NCBI RefSeq assembly: GCF_014642655.1 | Contig: NZ_BMIR01000007.1 | Location: 120,688 to 184,687 of the forward strand | DNA from: Pullulanibacillus camelliae | GTDB taxonomy: Bacteria; Bacillota; Bacilli; Bacillales; Sporolactobacillaceae | Reading direction: 5' to 3' | DNA length: 64,000 nucleotides | Part shown: positions 63,894 through 64,000 of the stretch, in pieces | Layout of the letters: each line of letters opens with the position of its first letter | Position numbering within the stretch: the first letter of the stretch is position 1 | Program-made: the position numbers and the translations under genes | Notes under the pieces: model-generated | What the model was told of the DNA's origin: nothing | Databases searched by the model: none | The model's input: the letters and a program-made list of their open reading frames with translations, nothing else

Positions 63894-64000
63894 TGTGAAG
63901 TGCCCCCTGTCAAGTAGACAGTGAAAATAATAAAACGAGTTTTAAGCGGCTTTAGTTCTATATTCCATAGGGCTAAGGCCGTTTAATCGTTTTTGATATC
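63894..64000 (-). mobile_element. IS3-family insertion sequence, end fragment
   Basis: The last ~107 bases are the right end (transposase 3' side) of an IS3-family element. The outer end near 63894 begins TGATGTGAAGTGCCCCCTGT, a terminal inverted repeat of the TG...GTGC type, and the coding end of OrfB follows inside. The rest lies beyond the window, so the partner end and target duplication cannot be checked. Confidence 0.75.
63942..64000 (-). CDS. IS3-family transposase OrfB, C-terminal fragment
   Basis: On the minus strand the fragment reads YQKRLNGLSPMEYRTKAA then stop, the typical C-terminus of IS150-type OrfB (integrase catalytic-core transposase), which ends with a K-x-x-LNGLSP-x-(E/Q)YR pattern. 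Only about 19 residues are in the window. Confidence 0.8.
   Translation of the reverse strand, partial: YQKRLNGLSPMEYRTKAA

Overview
The window looks like chromosome from an endospore-forming member of the Bacillales. It carries an alpha/beta-type small acid-soluble spore protein, a GerAB-type germination permease fragment, two spore-coat-like proteins, a T-box leader, purine-rich Shine-Dalgarno sites and GTG starts, and ParE/ParC of the Bacillus type. The single-gene tyrosine recombinase XerS and several divergent spore proteins suggest a lineage outside the core genus Bacillus, perhaps Sporolactobacillaceae. That placement is inference from gene content only. I see no rRNA, tRNA, CRISPR array or prophage.

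Layout. 1-2.7 kb: the N-terminus of a germination permease (minus), then a leucine T-box leader driving leuA. 3-5.4 kb: a dispersed palindromic repeat, a conserved hypothetical gene, and xerS with a dif-like site just upstream. 5.6-10.6 kb: a minus-strand operon under a TPP riboswitch with its own terminator, encoding an NCS2 nucleobase permease, LuxE (broken by an internal deletion), LuxC and a short-chain dehydrogenase. This is the most unusual part of the window: the enzymes could reduce a carboxylate to an alcohol under thiamine control. 10.8-24.5 kb: housekeeping genes (MDR oxidoreductase, exoA, Nudix, nucleotidase, Usp, DUF3900, malic enzyme, a pabA/pabBC folate operon) and transporters, with one broken PH-domain gene. 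24.6-31.6 kb: a heterodimeric ABC exporter and the hom-thrC-thrB threonine operon. 31.8-38.4 kb: a HAD hydrolase, a secreted C39-type peptidase-like protein, a class V aminotransferase-serA serine operon, and a secreted CAP-domain protein. 38.5-43 kb: parE-parC (topoisomerase IV). 43-54.6 kb: an M32 carboxypeptidase, spore proteins, an APC permease, a large SWIM-SNF2 helicase, and a cluster of small redox and regulator genes in which flavin reductase and an ArsR-type regulator are frameshifted. 55.2-62.5 kb: a fucoside-degradation locus (GH95, GH29, an enolase-superfamily dehydratase-like protein, an SDR) read divergently from an AraC regulator whose promoter overlaps a catabolite-response (cre) site. 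62.6-64 kb: a transporter remnant, a methyltransferase, a small basic/acidic protein, and the end of an IS3-family insertion sequence.

Genes that work together: T-box plus leuA (leucine); hom, thrC and thrB (threonine); the aminotransferase plus serA (serine); pabA plus pabBC (p-aminobenzoate); parE plus parC; the two half-transporter ABC subunits; the TPP-controlled permease-LuxE-LuxC-SDR set; and the fucosidase set, which probably feeds an oxidative L-fucose route inside the cell because neither fucosidase has a signal peptide. At least five genes are broken or remnant (luxE, PH-domain, flavin reductase, ArsR, VOC). This suggests ongoing gene decay, though the single-base changes in A-runs could also be sequencing errors.
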